Positions 29,206 through 37,372 of a DNA stretch of 64,000 nucleotides are shown one piece after another. Origin of the DNA: Massilia sp. 9096 (GTDB lineage Bacteria > Pseudomonadota > Gammaproteobacteria > Burkholderiales > Burkholderiaceae_D); contig NZ_JQNN01000001.1 in assembly GCF_000745265.1 (NCBI RefSeq), positions 2,542,001 to 2,606,000 on the forward strand, given 5' to 3'. The position numbers were made by a program, and so were the translations under genes. Each line of letters starts with the position of its first letter. Within the stretch, counting starts at the first letter, position 1. The notes beneath the pieces were generated by a model. That model was not told the origin of the DNA. It saw only the letters and a program-made list of their open reading frames with translations, and searched no databases.

Positions 29206-30524
29206 GTGGGTTCCATCGTAAAACTGCGTGGCAGGACCAGCGAAAAGGTCGAGCCCGCGCCCAGCTCACTGCTCACTTCGATGCGCCCGCCGAGCAGCTC
29301 GGCCAGCTTGCGGCACAGCGGCAGGCCCAGGCCGGTGCCCTTGCTGCGGCGCTGCAGCGGATGTTCGATCTGGCTGAATTCCTCGAAGATCAGCTGCAGG
29401 TTGTCGGCGCTGATGCCGATCCCGGTGTCGGCCACCGAAAAGGTGATGGACACGGGGTCCTGGAAGGCCGAGACCGTGACCGCCCCCTGCTCGGTGAACT
29501 TGAGCGCGTTCGAGATGAAGTTGCGCAGCACCTGCGAAATCTTGCCTTCGTCCGACTCGAACGGCGCCTCGATGCCGCCGGTATCGAACACCAGCTCGAC
29601 GCGGGCGTCGTCGACCAGCGGCCGCAGCATGCCCTTGAGCGCGCGAAACAGGTTCTCGACCAGCACCGGCGCGAGCAGCACCTCGACCTTGCCGGCCTCG
29701 ATCTTGGCCAGGTCGAGCAGGTCGTTGACCAGCTCGGACAAATCGGTGGCGGCGGCGTCGATGAAGCGCACCTGGCGCTCCTGCTCCTGCGTCAGGTCGC
29801 CGTCCATGCGGTCCAGCAGCAGCTTGGCCAGCGCGCGGATCGACGACAAGGGCGTCCTCAGCTCGTGGCTGGTGTTGGACAGGAAGCGCGACTTCATTTC
29901 GTCGGCCTTGCGCAGGCGCTCGGCCTTGTCCTCGATCTCGGCGTACAGCGCGACGATGCCGCGGTTGGTGTCTTCGAGTTCGCGCGTCAGCGCCACCAGG
30001 TCGTCCTGGCGCTCGCGCAGCTCGGCCAGGGCCGAGGCCAGCTCGCGGTTCTGCTGGTGCACCTCGAGATAGGTGTTGGCCACCGGGCTGTCCTTGGCCA
30101 GCTGGCCTGACAACTCGGCCAGGCGCGCCGGCCCGACCCAGGATTGCGACGGCAGCCATTTGCGCATGGTCACCAGGGTCGCGCCCTGCCCGGCCTCGGC
30201 GCCCTGTTCGACCTCGCAGTCGTCCATCAGGCGGTAGGCGGTCACCAGCGCGTCGTCGGCCAGCGCGCCGCGCGCGTCCGGGCGCGCGCCGATCGCCACT
30301 TCGAGCAGCTGGCGTCCGCCGACCGTGCACACGCAGAAGGCGGCGCGCGCCCCGAAGCCGAGCTGGCACACCGCGCGCGCCACTTCCGAGACCGCGGTGG
30401 CGACGCGCACCTGGTCCTGCTGCGAGAACCCGAGCAGCTGCGCGATCTGGCGCGCGCGCTGGCGCACCAGCACCACGTCCTGCTCGTTGCCCAGGCTGAC
30501 GTTCAGCAGACGCTGCGGGCTCAT
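29202..30524 (-). CDS. histidine kinase with N-terminal RsbT-like ATPase domain
   Basis: 440 residues. The first 135 resemble the anti-sigma-type ATPase fold (VRQRARQIAQLLGFSQQDQV, VATAVSEVARAVCQLGFGAR). A coiled-coil linker (about 165-210, ELREREDD-like LAELRERQDDLVALTRELED) leads to HisKA (SNTSHELRTPLSSIRALAKL, His about 220) and HATPase (NALKFTEQGAV, DTGIGIS, GTGLGLPLCRKLAELLGG). Start ATG 30524 overlaps the preceding stop; a longer frame has no support. The RsbT-like part suggests it docks to the stressosome, so this may be the output kinase. Confidence 0.87.
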   Translation of the reverse strand: MSPQRLLNVSLGNEQDVVLVRQRARQIAQLLGFSQQDQVRVATAVSEVARAVCQLGFGARAAFCVCTVGGRQLLEVAIGARPDARGALADDALVTAYRLMDDCEVEQGAEAGQGATLVTMRKWLPSQSWVGPARLAELSGQLAKDSPVANTYLEVHQQNRELASALAELRERQDDLVALTRELEDTNRGIVALYAEIEDKAERLRKADEMKSRFLSNTSHELRTPLSSIRALAKLLLDRMDGDLTQEQERQVRFIDAAATDLSELVNDLLDLAKIEAGKVEVLLAPVLVENLFRALKGMLRPLVDDARVELVFDTGGIEAPFESDEGKISQVLRNFISNALKFTEQGAVTVSAFQDPVSITFSVADTGIGISADNLQLIFEEFSQIEHPLQRRSKGTGLGLPLCRKLAELLGGRIEVSSELGAGSTFSLVLPRSFTMEPT

Positions 30525-31567
30525 CGTGATTCTCCCTTCCTGCGCGCGACCAGCACCATGGCGTCGTCGCGGCGGCGGATGAAGTCGCGCATCAGGATGC
30601 CGGCGACGATGGCGGGTGTGCGCGCCAGCAGGCCCGGGTAGTCGCCCAGATCCCACTGCGTGTGCAGCCCGTCCGAATGCATGACGCACAGCGCTCCCGG
30701 CGGGAAATCCACCGCGAACTCCTGCACCTTGCGCATATTGTTGCCGACAATGCCGTTGTGCGATACCAGCGCACGGCGAACGCCGTGGTCGACCACCAGC
30801 CCGGCCACGTTGCCGATCCCGGCGAAGCGCAGTTGGTCGCCGGCATAGGTCACGCGCGCCAGCGACAGCGCCGCGCCGCGCGTGGTGCGCATGGCTTCGT
30901 GGGCGCGCTGCATCAGGTCGGACGGCTCGGCGTGCGGAAAGCGCTCGATCGAGGCGATCGCGGCGGCGGCGGCCTTGGCGGCGTCGGGGCCGTGGCCGAG
31001 GCCGTCGACGGCGAGCAGCGTCGCGCCGTCCAGGCCGCAGCTGACCGCCCAGCCGTCACCGCAGGCATTCTCGCCGGCCAGCGGCACGCACAGGGCGCCG
31101 ACTTCGACGCCGCACGGCGCGGGCGGGGTCGGGCCTTTCCACAGGCGCATGAAGAAGGCGGCGCCGCGGCCGCGCAGCGACCAGACGTCGAATTCGTCCG
31201 ACTGGCGGCGCAGTGCGCCCAGGCCGGTGCCGGCCGTGCCGGCGGTCGAGACGCCGTCCTGCAGGCTGGTGGCCAGGTCGGCGATGCCGGGACCGGCGTC
31301 GACCGCAAGCACGTCGATGCCGGGCACGCTCGCGCCCGACTGCGCGCCGGACTGGGCCTGCATCACGTACAGCGTGCCTTCGTCGGCGTGCTTGAGGATG
31401 TTGGTGCCGGCCTCGGTAATGACGATCGCCAGGCGGCCGGCCTGGACTTCGGTGAAGCCGAGTTCGTCGGCCAGCTTCTGGCCGGCGCGGCGCGCGGCCG
31501 CGACGTCGCTCGCATGCTTGATCGGGAAGGTGAGCTGCGGCGCCAGCGAGGTGATCAGCGTTTCCAT
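30521..31567 (-). CDS. RsbT-like kinase domain fused to PP2C phosphatase (RsbX-like)
   Basis: 348 residues. Residues 1-140 form an HATPase domain (LAIVITEAGTNILKHADEGT, VDAGPGIADL). Residues about 150-348 form a SpoIIE/RsbX-type PP2C phosphatase with metal residues in LLAVDGLGHGPDA, MHSDGLHTQWDL and RRRDDAMVLVARR. RsbX resets the stressosome by dephosphorylating RsbR and RsbS. It overlaps rsbT by 13 bases and the downstream kinase gene by 4, so expression is coupled. Confidence 0.88.
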   Translation of the reverse strand: METLITSLAPQLTFPIKHASDVAAARRAGQKLADELGFTEVQAGRLAIVITEAGTNILKHADEGTLYVMQAQSGAQSGASVPGIDVLAVDAGPGIADLATSLQDGVSTAGTAGTGLGALRRQSDEFDVWSLRGRGAAFFMRLWKGPTPPAPCGVEVGALCVPLAGENACGDGWAVSCGLDGATLLAVDGLGHGPDAAKAAAAAIASIERFPHAEPSDLMQRAHEAMRTTRGAALSLARVTYAGDQLRFAGIGNVAGLVVDHGVRRALVSHNGIVGNNMRKVQEFAVDFPPGALCVMHSDGLHTQWDLGDYPGLLARTPAIVAGILMRDFIRRRDDAMVLVARRKGESR

Positions 31568-32022
31568 TTGACGATCGAGACCGCGGTCCCCTCTCCAACC
31601 CGGGTTTCGATCATGAACTCGTCAGCCAGGCGCTTCGACCCGCTCAGGCCCAGGCCGAGGCCGCCGCCGGTGGTGTAGCCGTCGCGCAGCGCCATCTGGA
31701 TGTCGGGGATGCCCGGACCGCTGTCGACGAAGACCAGGCCGACGCCCTTGCGCAGTCCGTCGTCGAGCGCGTCCAGGTAGACGTCGCCGCCGCCGCCGTA
31801 CTTGATGGTGTTGCGCGCCAGTTCGCTCGCCGCCGTCACCAGCTTGGTCTGGTCGACCAGCGACAGCGCGATCCCGACCGCGCGCTCGCGCACGTGGCGG
31901 CGCACGGCGACCACGTCCTCGTCCGTGCGCACCGGCATCGTCTGGCGAGCGGTGCGCTGCTCCCGGTGCTGCTCGAGCAGCTCGGCATAGAACGGCTGTT
32001 CGGTGTTGAGAGCGGCGCTCAT
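31555..32022 (-). CDS. rsbT: RsbT, stressosome switch serine/threonine kinase
   Basis: 155 residues, a GHKL anti-sigma-type kinase: VTAASELARNTIKYGGGG (N-box), FVDSGPGIPD, TGGGLGLGLSGSKRLADEF. In Bacillus, RsbT phosphorylates RsbS and RsbR, then leaves the complex to act on its target. ATG 32022 overlaps the rsbS stop (TGATG); a TTG one codon earlier is possible. Confidence 0.92.
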   Translation of the reverse strand: MSAALNTEQPFYAELLEQHREQRTARQTMPVRTDEDVVAVRRHVRERAVGIALSLVDQTKLVTAASELARNTIKYGGGGDVYLDALDDGLRKGVGLVFVDSGPGIPDIQMALRDGYTTGGGLGLGLSGSKRLADEFMIETRVGEGTAVSIVKWKR

Positions 32023-32378
32023 CAAAGCTCTGACTTTCCTAACAGGGCCATGCCCTTCTCGACGTTCAACGCGGTTTTCACGCCGTCCAGGGTCAGGCCC
32101 AGCTCGACGAGCGTGATGGCGACCGCCGGCTGCATGCCGACCACCACGGTCTGGGCGTCCAGCACGCGCGCCATCGCGGCGGTATTGCTGATCATGCGGC
32201 CGATGAAAGAATCGACCAGGTCCAGCGCCGAGATGTCGATCAGGACGCCACGCGCGTTATCGCGCACGATGCGCTCGGTAAGGTCGTCCTGCAGCGTCAT
32301 CGCCAGGCGGTCGTGCATGTCGACCTGGATCGTCACCAGCAGCAGCTTGCCCATGCGCAGAATCGGGATGCGTTCCAT
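32022..32378 (-). CDS. rsbS: RsbS, single-domain STAS stressosome protein
   Basis: 118 residues, STAS domain alone. The phosphorylatable serine is Ser57 in LIDISALDLVDSFIGRMIS, equivalent to Ser59 of Bacillus RsbS. It forms the stressosome core with RsbR and holds RsbT. Seven bases downstream of rsbR. Confidence 0.92.
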   Translation of the reverse strand: MERIPILRMGKLLLVTIQVDMHDRLAMTLQDDLTERIVRDNARGVLIDISALDLVDSFIGRMISNTAAMARVLDAQTVVVGMQPAVAITLVELGLTLDGVKTALNVEKGMALLGKSEL

Positions 32379-32385
32379 GGTGCGC

Positions 32386-33246
32386 TCAGTCCTTGCGCAT
32401 CACCGAGGTGCCGGTGCGCGCCAGCGCAACGACGAAGGCGTCGGCCAGCGTCGCCTTGGTGGTCACGTCTTCCAGGTTCACGCCCAGGTGCACGATGGTC
32501 TGCGCGATCTGCGGGCGGATGCCGCTGATGATGCAGTCGGCGCCCATCAGGCGCGCGGCGGCGATGGTCTTCATCAGGTGCTGGGCGACCAGGGTGTCGA
32601 CGGTCGGCACGCCGGTGATGTCGATGATGGCGATCGAGGCGCCGGTGTCGACGATCTTTTGCAGCACGTTCTCCATCACCACCTGGGTGCGCGCGGAATC
32701 GAGCGTGCCGATCAGCGGCAGCGCCAGGATGCCGTCCCACAGCTTGACGACCGGGGTCGACAGCTCGAGCAGTTCCTGCTGCTGGCGCACGATCACCTGG
32801 TCGCGCGCGCGCTGGAACACTTCGATGGTGTACAGGCCGAGCTTGTCGAGCAGCGTGCTGACGGTCCAGGACGCGGCGGCCAGGCCTTCGGGATCGCCGG
32901 CAAATCCACGGCTGAGCTGCGCGAACAGCGGCTGCTTCAGCGAAAACACGAAGGTCGCGGTCTCGCTCGGGGTCGAGCCGGCCTTGGCGCGCGAGGTCGA
33001 GATGTCGTCCAGCAGGTCGCGCACTTCGTCCCACGAGCGGTGCTCGACGTTTTGCAGCTCGCCGCCGCGGGTCGCGCCGGCGAACGCGGTCAGGAACTTC
33101 TGGCAGTGGCGGCGCAGCTGCTCCTTCGTGACCACGTTGGTACGGACCGTCAACGCCTCCAGCTGGGCCATCCACTCCGCGCCGATCGTGGCTTCGTTAT
33201 CCTGGATGAGCTGGCTGATGCGGGTCGAATAGTCCTGTGTGGTCAT
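32386..33246 (-). CDS. rsbR: RsbR, stressosome sensor and scaffold
   Basis: 286 residues. The N-terminal 165 are a helical sensor domain with no haem-globin or PAS motif that I can see. The C-terminal STAS domain carries both expected phosphothreonines: Thr218 in DITGVPTVDTLVAQHLM and Thr250 in GIRPQIAQTIVHLGV. These equal Thr171 and Thr205 of Bacillus RsbRA. ATG 33246 with AAGGA nine bases upstream is preferred over a start 72 bases earlier. First gene of the six-gene operon; no sigma-B homologue lies nearby. Confidence 0.92.
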   Translation of the reverse strand: MTTQDYSTRISQLIQDNEATIGAEWMAQLEALTVRTNVVTKEQLRRHCQKFLTAFAGATRGGELQNVEHRSWDEVRDLLDDISTSRAKAGSTPSETATFVFSLKQPLFAQLSRGFAGDPEGLAAASWTVSTLLDKLGLYTIEVFQRARDQVIVRQQQELLELSTPVVKLWDGILALPLIGTLDSARTQVVMENVLQKIVDTGASIAIIDITGVPTVDTLVAQHLMKTIAAARLMGADCIISGIRPQIAQTIVHLGVNLEDVTTKATLADAFVVALARTGTSVMRKD

Positions 33247-33397
33247 CTGTCGTAGTCCTTGATATTGGTGAGAGATTGTGCGCGCATTGTGAATACATGC
33301 AATCGTACAAATAACCAACTATATCATTCCTTGCCCGTGTTACACGACACGTTTGCATGCACCAGCGCATTAAACTCCATACAGGCTGGAGGAATGG

Positions 33398-33544
33398 ATG
33401 AGCACCGTCAGGATTGATCAAATTTGGTCGTTCATCGTACGGCAAAATCCTGATGCACGTCACAATTTGCGCATTTTTACCACGAGTGGCAGCGGGACAC
33501 TTGCGTGGCAATGTTGCATGGAGGAATCACTCATACACAAATAA
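33398..33544 (+). CDS. possible 48-residue protein of unknown function
   Basis: Begins MSTVRIDQIWSFIVRQNPDA and ends in CCMEESLIHK. GGAGG sits five bases before the ATG, a much better site than chance frames show here. Tandem cysteines lie near the end. No family recognised. The 508-base gap between rsbR and the GH31 gene otherwise shows only a weak ATGTA/TACAT palindrome near 33667-33683. Confidence 0.4.
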   Translation: MSTVRIDQIWSFIVRQNPDARHNLRIFTTSGSGTLAWQCCMEESLIHK

Positions 33545-33754
33545 AATAGTGTCGTAGCTTTACGTTCTGCAGTCTTCCTGAATACACACTCGACCGCCAA
33601 AACGTCCGCGGTCTTACAGACGTACGCCGGCTCTCGGCCAGCCCAAAATGTAGTCCAATTACACAATGTAGTTGAGTTACATCGGCACAGGTGCCAGAAT
33701 GTTACTTTTAGCAACACCAAAGGAAAAGCGGCCATTGCGCCGCCCTGGAGACCC

Positions 33755-36259
33755 ATGCCCCGCCCTACTCATTCGCCCCGCATTGCCGCGCTCGCGCTGG
33801 CCGTTGCGACGCTGTTCGCCCCCTGCGCCCACGCCCAGCAGGCCGCTTCTTCAACCCCGACCGCCACCGCTTCCGGCCTGGAAGTGCGCCAGGGCCCCGT
33901 CACCTTGCGCGTAGTCGCGCTCACCGACGACATCCTGCGCGTGACGCTCGCCCCCGGCGGCGCGTTCCCAGAGGACGCCAGCTGGGCCGTGCCGCATGGC
34001 GTACGCGCGCAGCGGGCGCAGGTGACGCCCACGGCGCACGGCTTCGCCACCCGCGCGCTGCGCGTCGAGCTGCAGGATGGCCGCCTGGTGGTCAGCGACA
34101 TGGCCGGCAAGATCGTCTCGGCCGATGCGGCACCGGTCAGCCTCGACGGCCACGCGTTCACGCTGAAAAAAAGCATGCCGCAGTCGGAACACTACTTCGG
34201 CCTGGGCGACAAGACCGGCGGCATGGACCGGCGCGGCAAGACCTTCGTCGACTGGAACACCGACGCCTTCGGCTTCACCTCGAGCGACGACCCGATCTAC
34301 AAATCGATCCCGTTCTTCATCGGCGTCGGCGGCGACGGCGGCAGCTACGGCATCTTCCTCGACAATACGCGCCGCAGCTGGTTCGACTTCGGCCACCGCA
34401 TTGATGGCGTGCTGGCCTTCGGCGCCCCCGACGGCCCGATCGACTACTACCTGATCCATGGCCCCTCCACCGCCGAGGTGGTGCGCCGCTACACCGACCT
34501 GACCGGCAAGGCGCCGCTGGCCCCGCGCTGGGCGCTGGGCTACCAGCAGTCGCGCTACAGCTACATGACGGCCGACGAGACGCGCCAGGTGGCCGCGAAA
34601 CTGCGCGCCGAGAAGATCCCGACCGACGTCATGTGGCTCGACATCGACTGGCAGGACCGCAACCGCCCATTCACGGCGAACCCCAAGACCTTCCCCGACA
34701 TGCCGGGCCTGGTGCGCGATCTGGGCAAGCAAGGCATCAAGCTGGTCACGATCACCGACCTGCACGTGGCGGCCGCGCCGAACCAGGGCTATGCGCCTTA
34801 CGACAGCGGCATCAAGGGCGACCAGTTCGTCAAGAACCCGGACGGCTCGACCTACGTGGCGCCGGTGTGGCCGGGCGACTCGGTGTTCCCGGACTTCACC
34901 CAGGCCAGCACGCGCGACTGGTACGGCACGCTGTTCGCCGACCAGGTCAAGATGGGCATCGCGGGCGTCTGGAACGACATGAACGAGCCGGCCATCTTCG
35001 GCACGCCGACCAAGACCATGCCGCTCACGACGCGGCACCGCATCGCCTCCGACGATTTCGCCAAGCGCACCGCCGACCACGCCGAGATCCACAACGTCTA
35101 CGGCATGCAGAACACGCGCGCCACCTACGACGGCCTGCGCAAGCTGGCGCCGAACGAGCGTGCCTTCGTGATGACGCGCGCCAGCTACGCCGGCGGCCAG
35201 CGCTACTCGGTCACCTGGACCGGCGACAACAGCGCCACCTGGGATCACCTCAAGCTGTCGATCCAGCAGCTCATCAACCTGGGCCTGTCGGGCTTTTCGT
35301 ATGGCGCGGCCGACGTCAGCGGCTTCAAGGGCGGCCCCAGCCCCGACCTGCTGACGCGCTGGTTCGAGATCGGCGCTTTCTACCCGGTGTTCCGCGACCA
35401 CAGCGCCAAGGGCACGCCGCGCGTCGAACCCTGGGTCGACGGTCCGCAGCATACGGCGATCCGCCGCCGCTTCGTCGAAGAGCGCTACAAGCTGATGCCC
35501 TACCTGTACGCGCTGGCCGAGCAGAACGCGCGCACCGGCGACCCGATCCTGCGCCCGGTGTTCTACGACTATCCGGATGCGATCGCATCGAGCTGCGACG
35601 AATCGTGGACCTTCACGCTGGGCCGCGCGCTGCTGGTCTCGCCGCCGCCGAGCCCCGAGTCGCCGCAGCCGTACAAGACCTGCCTGCCGGCCGGCGGCTG
35701 GTACGACTACTGGACCGGCCTGCCCGCCGGCCGCGCGCAGCAGCAGACCGCGGGCGTGTTCCAGTCGGCCACCGACGCGACCGGCGAAAAGCACAGCCGC
35801 GAAGACGTGGTCGACGAGACCCCGCGCCTGGACCACCTGCCGGTGTACGTCCGCGCCGGCACCATCCTGCCGCGCCAGGCCGTGGTGCAATCGACCGCCG
35901 AAACCCCGCGCGGCCCGCTCCAGCTGGACGTCTACCCGGGCCCGGACTGCAGCGGCGACATCTACCTCGACGACGGCCATTCGATGGGCTACGAACGCGG
36001 GGAATTCCTGCGCCAGCCGGTGCGCTGCACGGTCACCGCGGACGGCGTGACGCTCGACTTCGGCAAGCGCGAAGGCAGCTTCAAGCCGTGGTGGAAGCAG
36101 GTGGCGGTGACGGTTCATGGCTGGCAGGGCAAGGGCACGGTCCGTAGCGGCGCCAGCGCGAGCGCGGTCGAGAGCCAGCTGAATGCGAAGGCGCGCACCC
36201 TGCGCTTCACGCTGGACGATGACGGCTCGGCGGCTTCGATCGCTGTCCGTCGCAACTAA
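33755..36259 (+). CDS. secreted GH31 alpha-glucosidase/xylosidase
   Basis: 834 residues with a signal peptide ending near PCAHAQQA. N-terminal beta-sandwich, then the catalytic barrel with nucleophile Asp in GVWNDMNEPAIFG (about residue 408) and acid/base Asp in VTWTGDNSATWDHL (about 489); GASYGAADVSG-type stretch FSYGAADVSGFKGGPSPDLL follows. C-terminal beta domains include a DUF5110-like end (LDVYPGPDCSGDIYLDDGHS). It hydrolyses terminal alpha-glycosidic bonds, likely in periplasm or outside. GGAG lies upstream of the ATG. Probably monocistronic. Confidence 0.92.
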   Translation: MPRPTHSPRIAALALAVATLFAPCAHAQQAASSTPTATASGLEVRQGPVTLRVVALTDDILRVTLAPGGAFPEDASWAVPHGVRAQRAQVTPTAHGFATRALRVELQDGRLVVSDMAGKIVSADAAPVSLDGHAFTLKKSMPQSEHYFGLGDKTGGMDRRGKTFVDWNTDAFGFTSSDDPIYKSIPFFIGVGGDGGSYGIFLDNTRRSWFDFGHRIDGVLAFGAPDGPIDYYLIHGPSTAEVVRRYTDLTGKAPLAPRWALGYQQSRYSYMTADETRQVAAKLRAEKIPTDVMWLDIDWQDRNRPFTANPKTFPDMPGLVRDLGKQGIKLVTITDLHVAAAPNQGYAPYDSGIKGDQFVKNPDGSTYVAPVWPGDSVFPDFTQASTRDWYGTLFADQVKMGIAGVWNDMNEPAIFGTPTKTMPLTTRHRIASDDFAKRTADHAEIHNVYGMQNTRATYDGLRKLAPNERAFVMTRASYAGGQRYSVTWTGDNSATWDHLKLSIQQLINLGLSGFSYGAADVSGFKGGPSPDLLTRWFEIGAFYPVFRDHSAKGTPRVEPWVDGPQHTAIRRRFVEERYKLMPYLYALAEQNARTGDPILRPVFYDYPDAIASSCDESWTFTLGRALLVSPPPSPESPQPYKTCLPAGGWYDYWTGLPAGRAQQQTAGVFQSATDATGEKHSREDVVDETPRLDHLPVYVRAGTILPRQAVVQSTAETPRGPLQLDVYPGPDCSGDIYLDDGHSMGYERGEFLRQPVRCTVTADGVTLDFGKREGSFKPWWKQVAVTVHGWQGKGTVRSGASASAVESQLNAKARTLRFTLDDDGSAASIAVRRN

Positions 36260-36313
36260 GCTGTAAGGTCGTCCGGCGCAAGCGCGGCCCCAAGCCCACC
36301 AGCGCCCCGCAAT

Positions 36314-36349
36314 AAAAAAACCGCCAGGCTCACGCACTGGCGGTTTTTT
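36314..36349. terminator. bidirectional intrinsic terminator after GH31 gene
   Basis: CCGCCAG (36321-36327) and CTGGCGG (36337-36343), preceded by seven A and followed by six T. It works on both strands. Confidence 0.9.
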
Positions 36350-36410
36350 CATCCTCGCACGCACTCACACGCGCGAGGCTCAGTCAGCGATTATTGCGCA
36401 GCAGCTTCCT

Positions 36411-36459
36411 GGCCGAATACGGAACTAAAGCTACGTCTGCAACCGACCCATTGCAGACG
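36411..36459 (+). repeat. intergenic palindromic repeat, copy A
   Basis: GGCCG start, then GTCTGCAA (36435-36442), CCGACCCA loop, TTGCAGAC (36451-36458). Leftmost recognised member of the family described in the findings; it lies upstream of crcB. Confidence 0.6.
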
Positions 36460-36605
36460 TTAAAGCTGATGACTGCACGCAGAGATTATCGCCCCATTCC
36501 CGTAAGGCTCGAACAGATCGAGCGTCGTCGTTTCACACGAAGATCCTAAAGGCCTCGGAACCTACCGTGCTAAGCTGATACTTGACTTTCCAACATGAGG
36601 CATTG

Positions 36606-36992
36606 ATGGGGATTTCTTCCGTATTCGCGGTCGCCAGCGGTGCGGCGTTGGGCGCGCTCTTGCGATGGTGGATCAGTGTCATCATGAATTCACTATTTCC
36701 GGCTATCCCGCCTGGCACCCTGTTGGTGAATCTGGCCGGCGCCTATGTTATCGGCATGGCCATCCCCTGGTTTACCAATACTTCTTCGCTTCCGCCCGAA
36801 ATCAGGCTGTTCGTCGTCACTGGGTTCCTCGGCGGCCTAACGACCATGTCTAGTTTCGCTGGCGAAGTCGTTACCCTATTGCGTGCCGGACGCCTGACGA
36901 TGGGTGCTGTTGCTGTGCTGCTGCACGTTGGAGGTTCGATCGCGATGTGTGCCTTGGGCATGGCCTGTACTGGCCTGCTCATGCGCCGCTAG
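36606..36992 (+). CDS. crcB: fluoride channel CrcB/Fluc
   Basis: 128 residues, four transmembrane helices. Conserved GALLRWWISV, PPGTLLVNLAGAYVIG and TGFLGGLTTMSSFAGE define the Fluc fold, a dimeric fluoride export channel in the inner membrane. ATG 36606 has GAGG six bases upstream. Its stop overlaps, on the opposite strand, the end of the DUF190 gene by 4 bases. I found no convincing fluoride aptamer ahead of this gene. Confidence 0.93.
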   Translation: MGISSVFAVASGAALGALLRWWISVIMNSLFPAIPPGTLLVNLAGAYVIGMAIPWFTNTSSLPPEIRLFVVTGFLGGLTTMSSFAGEVVTLLRAGRLTMGAVAVLLHVGGSIAMCALGMACTGLLMRR

Positions 36993-37366
36993 TCAGGCGC
37001 TCCCGGCGCCGTTGCCGTCGCGCCCAGGAGCGGCAATTCGCAACGCACTAACACAACCTGTGTCCCGTTCAGCTCTGCGTGGTGTGTAGCGAGGAATGCG
37101 CGTAGTGCCGACTCCGTATCGATTAGTTCAACACACTGAGGATGGCGCGCTGCGGTCCCGTCGACGTGTAGATGGGATGGCTTATCACCCGGCAAGTAGC
37201 CGCCGTCCACTTGGAATAGCAAGGCCTGACGCATGCCCGCTCGGCGTGCCTGGTCCAGAAGATGATGCGCAAGCTGCGGTGCGCTGAAATGGTGCCATAG
37301 CCGCGTGGCACGCGCACGGGCCGACATCGGGATATACATACGCAAGACGGCAAATTCGGTCATCAT
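36989..37366 (-). CDS. DUF190 family protein in fluoride cluster
   Basis: 125 residues, PII-like small fold. LRMYIPMSARAR, LLDQARRAGMRQALLFQVDG and ALRAFLATHHAELNGTQVVL fit DUF190, which often accompanies crcB genes. ATG 37366 has AGGAG nine bases upstream; a GTG two codons earlier abuts the clcF stop. Co-transcribed with clcF. It may regulate or bind nucleotide; unproven. Confidence 0.82.
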   Translation of the reverse strand: MMTEFAVLRMYIPMSARARATRLWHHFSAPQLAHHLLDQARRAGMRQALLFQVDGGYLPGDKPSHLHVDGTAARHPQCVELIDTESALRAFLATHHAELNGTQVVLVRCELPLLGATATAPGAPD

Positions 37367-37372
37367 GCCCAC

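Noticed and set aside
33460..33756. 98-codon minus-strand frame before the GH31 gene
   Set aside because: Cys-rich low-complexity translation, no ribosome site, overlaps the promoter region and the small plus-strand frame with a better start.
33851..36364. 837-codon open frame antisense to the GH31 gene
   Set aside because: Same type of shadow; the opposite strand has signal peptide, both catalytic motifs and full family length.
36440..36605. Possible second fluoride riboswitch ahead of crcB (AGCTGATGACTGC near 36464)
   Set aside because: Only the 3-prime motif is similar; the GGNGATGG 5-prime part is missing, and the sequence overlaps repeat copy A.
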